Below are positions 59,935 to 64,000 of a stretch of DNA of 64,000 nucleotides, piece after piece. Position 1 is the stretch's first letter. Each line of letters begins with the position of its first letter. Source of the stretch: Leptolyngbya sp. FACHB-60 (GTDB lineage: Bacteria > Cyanobacteriota > Cyanobacteriia > Phormidesmidales > Phormidesmidaceae). Where the stretch lies: NCBI RefSeq assembly GCF_014695775.1, contig NZ_JACJOX010000050.1:62001-126000 (forward strand). Reading direction: 5' to 3'. The translations under genes were made by a program, and so were the position numbers. The notes beneath the pieces are model-generated. The model was not told where the DNA came from and ran no database searches. It saw nothing but the letters and a program-made list of their open reading frames with translations.

Positions 59935-60332
59935 GACTTGCCCGGTGACACTACGCTGAAGGGGTCGCTGACGGTATTGAGCGATCGCCACGGGTTCGTG
60001 GTGCGTTGTCCAGAGGGGGAATTGCACCTACGCAAAATAGAGCTTTGGTTGCGAATATACCCTACGAGTGTTCTCATTCAAGGGAGCGTTAGAGCATTGG
60101 GGCGGGGTTAGTGTCATGGAGCGGCAGCGGGGGCAGGTTGCCTCTTATTTTGGCCTACCTCAACGAAAACCGATGCAGCATCGTAGAGTTCATCTTTGCT
60201 GCGGAGCAGTATAGTCCTCAGTTCTAAAACGATTACTTTTTGGTCAAGGTCATCCCCATCAAAATTCACCACAGCCTCTGGCTGAGCTGGGCACGCCCCT
60301 ACAATGAGTTGAAAGTGTATGAGAAGGCGAGC
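59935..60332. other. Spacer before the CDF transporter
   Basis: About 400 bases without a recognised gene. A short frame from 60116 (ATGGAGCGGCAGCG) ends quickly. AT-rich sequence at 60210-60240 (AAACGATTACTTTTTGG) may hold the promoter. GAGAAGG lies six bases upstream of the chosen ATG of the transporter. Confidence 0.35.
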
Positions 60333-61259
60333 ATGGCTGGTGGTGAATCCAAAGTTTCAATCTATGCCGCATTAGGAGCCAATATCGCCATTGGCATTGC
60401 CAAGTTTATCGGTGCTGCAATCAGCGGCAGCTCGGCCATGCTGTCAGAGGGCATCCACTCCGTGGTCGATTCCGTCAATGAGCTGCTGCTACTCTATGGC
60501 CTCAAGCAAAGCGAAGCTCCGCCAAGCGAGGAATTTCCCCTGGGTCGTGGGCAAGAACTGTATTTTTGGTCGCTGATGGTTGCGGTGCTGATTTTTGCCC
60601 TGGGGGGTGGCGTGTCGATGTATGAGGGGTGGCATAGCTTTCAACACCCTGAGGTCGGCGACCATGCCTTGGTCAGCTATATCGTGTTGGCCGCCGCTGC
60701 TGTGTTTGAGGGCTTAGCCCTAGCCGTGTCTATCCGGCAGTTTAACAAAAGCTATCCCCGCAAAGTTGAGATTAGTTTGTGGCAGGCCATTCGCGACAGT
60801 AAAGATCCCAGCTCATTCATTGTCATTGTGGAAGATGCCGCTGCGCTGGTCGGCCTTTCCATTGCCTTTGGCGGAATTATGCTCACCCAAATGTTCGACA
60901 ACGCTGTCTATGACGGCCTTGCTTCCATCCTGATTGGGCTATTGCTCATCGTAGTCGCCAGTCTGTTGGTCATCGAAACTAAGAGTTTACTGATGGGGGA
61001 AAGCGCTTCTGTAACGGTGCGAGACAGCATCAAAACCCTCGTCAAGGCTGACCATGCCGTCTCTGACATGGGGCCACCGATTACCCTGCACCTAGGCCCT
61101 AGGGATATCATGCTGGCGATGAATATCGAATTTGGCGATCATCTCTCTGCCGATGAGATCGAAGCGGCGGTACGCCGTATCGAGCAGAGCATTCGCACCA
61201 CCCATCAAGACGTGACCCGCATCTTTATTGAAGCGGCCTCTCTTGACGGATCTGACTAA
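60333..61259 (+). CDS. Cation diffusion facilitator (CDF) transporter
   Basis: This protein of about 308 residues has six membrane helices (about 9-30, 38-56, 78-100, 116-136, 165-185 and 192-213). Helix 2 has the metal-site pattern in LSEGIHSVVDSVNELLLL, and helix 5 has VEDAAALVGL. A cytosolic C-terminal domain of about 90 residues follows. CDF proteins export divalent metals by proton exchange. ATG 60333 with GAGAAGG upstream is used; the longer frame from 60240 lacks homology. Its short loop and EDAAA motif resemble the cyanobacterial Zn/Fe group, but the metal is not determined. An antitoxin-like gene follows 13 bases later. Confidence 0.88.
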   Translation: MAGGESKVSIYAALGANIAIGIAKFIGAAISGSSAMLSEGIHSVVDSVNELLLLYGLKQSEAPPSEEFPLGRGQELYFWSLMVAVLIFALGGGVSMYEGWHSFQHPEVGDHALVSYIVLAAAAVFEGLALAVSIRQFNKSYPRKVEISLWQAIRDSKDPSSFIVIVEDAAALVGLSIAFGGIMLTQMFDNAVYDGLASILIGLLLIVVASLLVIETKSLLMGESASVTVRDSIKTLVKADHAVSDMGPPITLHLGPRDIMLAMNIEFGDHLSADEIEAAVRRIEQSIRTTHQDVTRIFIEAASLDGSD

Positions 61260-61271
61260 AAGATAAGCACT

Positions 61272-61493
61272 ATGCTGCGAAGCTATGAAGCCATCTACAA
61301 AGGCGGACAATTGAAGTGGCGCTCAGAACAGCCTCAGATTAGCTCTGCGCGAGTTATTGCCACCATTTTGGAAGACATTACGGCTAACCCTACTCAGCGT
61401 GTGGCCTTTCCTGCGATCGCAGGAAAGGCTAGAACCTTGGGCGATGTTGGTATCGCCATTGTCACAGAAGATGATTGGGAAGGCCTGAAGTGA
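61272..61493 (+). CDS. Antitoxin-like protein of a PIN-type toxin-antitoxin pair
   Basis: This 73-residue protein has an N-terminal beta segment (LRSYEAIYKGGQLKW), a middle SARVIATILEDI, and a closing GKARTLGDVGIAIVTEDDWEGLK. Cyanobacteria have many proteins of this form, normally overlapped by a PIN-domain toxin gene. Here the stop TGA overlaps a GTG reading VIVLDAQ, the usual PIN start, but the toxin is broken (next feature). The start is 13 bases after the CDF stop, so it probably rides on that transcript. Confidence 0.7.
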   Translation: MLRSYEAIYKGGQLKWRSEQPQISSARVIATILEDITANPTQRVAFPAIAGKARTLGDVGIAIVTEDDWEGLK

Positions 61494-61630
61494 TTGTGCT
61501 AGATGCGCAAGCTGCAATTTCCGTACAGATATTTGTTGCCAGTCGGTTGCCGTTACTGAGATGCAGCAGGCTTACACATTGCGCAGCGATCGCCAACCTT
61601 TGCGCCCGATTGCTCTGGGCTTTGCCCTAG
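61490..61630 (+). pseudogene. Remnant of a PIN-domain toxin gene
   Basis: GTG at 61490, overlapping the antitoxin stop, opens a 46-codon frame beginning VIVLDA, like the MIVLD start of PIN toxins with its first catalytic Asp. It continues with ASRLPLLRCSRL, which resembles the late PIN segment LPLLTCD. The roughly 100 residues that normally lie between are absent, and the frame ends at TAG 61628-61630. A large internal deletion is the simplest reading; the match is short. Confidence 0.5.
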
Positions 61631-61775
61631 ACGGGGCTATGCACAACAGGGCCGTTCATCTCTGCCCGCTAGGGAAGAATTGCCCTGCAAAAAACCGCGC
61701 CTAAAAGTCCTGTGATATTCTCAGGGGACAGTGGCGCGATGCCAGAATTGTCTAGTTTTCAGCCTTTTTAACCCT

Positions 61776-62684
61776 ATGACGTTAACTCGACGGTGGTTTA
61801 GCCAGGCCTGCCTGGGGGTGGCGACAGCGCTGGTGACAGCGGCCTGCGGCGGTGGCGGTGGCGGCGGTGACGTGGTCAGCGTTGGCTCAAAAGACTTTAC
61901 CGAGCAGCTGATCATCGGCGAAATGTATGCCCTGGTGCTCGAAGAAAACAGCCTAACCGTCGAGCGCAAGCTCAACTTGGGGGGCACTCCAGTGGCTCAA
62001 GCTGCCATTGAAAGCGGCGAAATCGACCTCTATCCCGAATATACCGGCACTGCGCTGCTCACCGTGCTCAAACAGCCGGTCAGCAGCGACCAGCAGGCTG
62101 TCTTCGACACCGTCAAGCAGGCCTACCAGGAGCAATTTAACCTGGTGTGGCTCGACCCCTCACCCATGAACAACACCCAGGCCCTGGCTATGACCGAGGA
62201 GCAGGCCGATGCCCTGGGCATTCGCACAATCTCTGACTTCGCCGCCCAGGCCAGCAACCTAACGCTGATTGGGCCACCCGAGTTTGAGGTGCGCGAAGAC
62301 GGTCTACCTGGCCTACAAGCGGCCTACGGCAATTTTTCTGTCAAAGAATACAAAGCCGTTGATGCGGGCCTGCGCTACAAGGGTCTGGTGGATGGCGAGG
62401 CCGACGTGGCCGTGGCCTTTGGCACCGATGGCGAAATCAGCGCCTTTAACCTGGTGGTGCTCGAAGATGACGAGGGGCTGTTTCCGCCCTACCAGGTGGC
62501 ACCCATTGTCAGCCAGGCGGCGCTGGATGCCAACCCCGCGATCGCCGAGGCCCTCAACCAGGTTTCGCCCCTGCTCAACGATGAGGTCATGCGTCAGCTC
62601 AACTACGAGGTGAGCGGCAACCAGCGCGAACCAGCAGATGTAGCGCGAGAATTTCTGGTCGATGCGGGCCTAGTTGCAGAATAA
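61776..62684 (+). CDS. Osmoprotectant/glycine betaine ABC substrate-binding lipoprotein
   Basis: This 302-residue OpuAC-type binding protein has a lipoprotein signal (AAC at about residue 24) followed by a poly-Gly tract. The mature domain begins VVSVGSKDFTEQLIIGEMYA. It contains the KLNLGGTPVAQAAIESGEIDLYPEYTGTAL segment of this family, and closes NQREPADVAREFL. It binds quaternary amines such as glycine betaine or choline in the periplasm. ATG 61776 gives the signal sequence. The ATPase and permease follow downstream. Confidence 0.9.
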   Translation: MTLTRRWFSQACLGVATALVTAACGGGGGGGDVVSVGSKDFTEQLIIGEMYALVLEENSLTVERKLNLGGTPVAQAAIESGEIDLYPEYTGTALLTVLKQPVSSDQQAVFDTVKQAYQEQFNLVWLDPSPMNNTQALAMTEEQADALGIRTISDFAAQASNLTLIGPPEFEVREDGLPGLQAAYGNFSVKEYKAVDAGLRYKGLVDGEADVAVAFGTDGEISAFNLVVLEDDEGLFPPYQVAPIVSQAALDANPAIAEALNQVSPLLNDEVMRQLNYEVSGNQREPADVAREFLVDAGLVAE

Positions 62685-62801
62685 TGGCGTGGGGTATGGG
62701 GTTTCGGGTTCACGGTATAAGGTTCACGGTTCTGCCTCGTACTTGCCCCGTCGCATCTTGTACTTGCCCCCTTGCCCCTTACACCTCATACCTAACGCCC
62801 C
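62685..62801. repeat. Spacer with heptanucleotide filler (units 62770-62797)
   Basis: This gap between the binding-protein and ATPase genes contains CCTTGCC, CCTTACA, CCTCATA and CCTAACG in 7-base phase, preceded by GGTTCACGG repeated (GGTATAAGGTTCACGG). It shares unit style with 12198, 43316 and 55684. Confidence 0.6.
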
Positions 62802-63761
62802 ATGAGCAACCTCCAGTTTGACGATGTTTCGCTACGGTTTGCTGGGGGTGCCCGCCCGGCGGTGAACCGGGTGACTTGCCAGGTCAACTCGGGCGAAATT
62901 GTGGTGATTTTGGGGCCGTCAGGCTGCGGCAAAACCACGCTGCTCAAGATGGTTAACCGCCTCTATGAACCCACCGCAGGCAACATCTTTCTGGATGGGG
63001 TGAATATTCGCCAGCTCAAGGCGACTAAGCTGCGGCAGCAGATCGGCTACGTGATTCAGCAGTCGGGTCTGTTTCCCCACATGACGGTGGCCGACAATGT
63101 GGCGGTGGTGCCCAAACTGCTGGGCTGGCCCAAACCCCAGATTCAGGCCCGCATTGACGAGCTGCTTGACCTGGTGAAGCTATCGCCAGGGGAATTTCGC
63201 GATCGCTACCCCGCTCAGCTTTCTGGCGGGCAGCAACAGCGGGTGGGCATTGCCCGAGCCCTGGCCGGCAACCCCGCCATTATGCTAATGGATGAACCAT
63301 TTGGGGCGATCGACGCGATCACGCGCACGGCTTTGCAGGACGAGATTTTGCGCCTTCAGGGCCAGCTCAAAAAGACGATTCTGTTTGTCTCCCACGATGT
63401 GGAAGAGGCTCTGCGCCTGGCCGATCGCATTCTAATCATGCGCCTAGGCGAAGTGGTGCAGTTTGACACCCCCTTTAACCTGTTGACTCGGCCCGCCGAT
63501 GAGTTTGTACACACCCTGCTGGGGGCCGACGACATGGTGCGCCAGCTGGGTCTACTGCGGGTAAGTTCGGCCATGATGGCGCTGCCGCCCAACTACAGCA
63601 ACGGCCACAACCCCACCCTTTCCCACCTAGATAGCCTGCGGGATGCGCTGTCGCTGATTCTCAAGACCGGGGCACCAGCTCTCACCGTGCTAAAAGAGGG
63701 CAACCCGGTGGGTCTGCTCACCCTCGACCACATTCGCGAGTCGGCGGTGAACGGGCGATGA
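62802..63761 (+). CDS. Osmoprotectant ABC transporter ATP-binding protein
   Basis: This 319-residue ProV/OpuA-type ATPase has Walker A GPSGCGKTT, signature LSGGQQQRVGIARAL and Walker B IMLMDEPFGAIDAITR. A C-terminal region of about 70 residues resembles one CBS-like half, normally the ionic-strength sensor of OpuA, and is truncated compared with two-CBS forms. The permease start overlaps its stop (ATGA), showing tight coupling. ATG 62802 directly follows the CCCC spacer. Confidence 0.92.
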   Translation: MSNLQFDDVSLRFAGGARPAVNRVTCQVNSGEIVVILGPSGCGKTTLLKMVNRLYEPTAGNIFLDGVNIRQLKATKLRQQIGYVIQQSGLFPHMTVADNVAVVPKLLGWPKPQIQARIDELLDLVKLSPGEFRDRYPAQLSGGQQQRVGIARALAGNPAIMLMDEPFGAIDAITRTALQDEILRLQGQLKKTILFVSHDVEEALRLADRILIMRLGEVVQFDTPFNLLTRPADEFVHTLLGADDMVRQLGLLRVSSAMMALPPNYSNGHNPTLSHLDSLRDALSLILKTGAPALTVLKEGNPVGLLTLDHIRESAVNGR

Positions 63762-64000
63762 GCTACCTGCTGAGCAACCCCGGCGACGTGCTGACCCTGC
63801 TGCTGCAACACCTGCGGATGACGGGGATTGCGCTGGGGATTGCGATCGCCCTCGCCGTTCCCCTTGCTCTGCTGGTCTCGCGCCTGCGCTGGCTGGCGGT
63901 GCCTGTGCTCGGCGGGCTAGGGGTGCTCTATACCATTCCCAGCCTGGCGCTGATTATCTTTTTGGTGCCGCTGTTTGGCCTCAATGCCACGTCGGTCATT
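63758..64000 (+). CDS. Osmoprotectant ABC transporter permease (3' partial)
   Basis: ATG 63758 overlaps the ATPase stop by ATGA. The visible 81 residues include helices starting around LTLLLQHLRMTGIALGIAIALAVP, then the LYTIPSLALIIFLVPLFGLN segment typical of ProW/OpuC permeases. The frame is open to the right edge, so the gene is cut. A further subunit may follow outside. Confidence 0.9.
   Translation, partial: MSYLLSNPGDVLTLLLQHLRMTGIALGIAIALAVPLALLVSRLRWLAVPVLGGLGVLYTIPSLALIIFLVPLFGLNATSVI

Overview
The window is a chromosomal segment of a beta-cyanobacterium, probably filamentous and Leptolyngbya/Nodosilinea-like (the genus is inference). The evidence is direct: a psaM photosystem I gene, a beta-carotene hydroxylase (CrtR), a CcaA-type carbonic anhydrase, a CP12 protein, the cyanobacterial ClpR/ClpP3 pair, a RbcR/CmpR-type LysR regulator, a DUF1824 protein, and very many HIP1 octamers (GCGATCGC) in genes and spacers. 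The sequence is GC-rich and gene-dense. I saw no rRNA, tRNA, CRISPR array, transposase or phage gene.

Layout. 0-10 kb: end of a VirB10/TrbI-like protein, DUF1824, radC, a cysteine-free acidic repeat protein, a very large CPBP-type membrane protease, a serine hydrolase, fabI, hisA and a fibrillin-like protein. 10-18 kb: a GFA protein, the LysR regulator, and a two-gene type I export unit (an ABC protein with a cyclic-nucleotide-binding domain and an inactive C39 domain, plus an HlyD adaptor). 18-25 kb: DUF29, carbonic anhydrase, small envelope proteins, then a minus-strand run of RNA-binding protein, CP12, RNase D, a broken DUF29 copy, trpB and a gamma-glutamylcyclotransferase-like protein. 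25-31 kb: a 21-bp repeat array, an EF-hand protein, a Cache-GGEEF diguanylate cyclase, an ABC exporter, a GT2 glycosyltransferase and CsbD. 31-38 kb: clpR-clpP3-dnaJ-like, a GT4 glycosyltransferase, a peptidoglycan-binding/HEAT protein, an EamA transporter and sppA. 38-50 kb: aroH, crtR, pyk, psaM, phoU, an RNase II/R-family gene behind a long structured leader, ubiX, a LapA-like protein, aroK, argB and a GST. 50-58 kb: a structured 0.75-kb spacer, sulP-usp, a Zur-box-controlled zinc uptake pair without a permease, and a glycogen-debranching-type glucosidase. 58-64 kb: a collagen-like Cys-rich secreted protein, a second 21-bp repeat array, a CDF transporter, a decayed toxin-antitoxin pair, and an osmoprotectant (OpuC/ProU-like) ABC operon cut by the right edge.

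Most of the content is core metabolism: fatty acids, His/Trp/Arg/shikimate, glycolysis, photosynthesis accessories and proteolysis. The less ordinary signals are: two phase-perfect 21-bp degenerate repeat arrays of one family, 34 kb apart and inverted; a perfect 52-bp palindrome; two structured leader-like regions, upstream of the RNase gene and of sulP; heptanucleotide filler in many spacers; a cysteine-free CP12; and two small decayed loci (DUF29, and an antitoxin with a PIN remnant).
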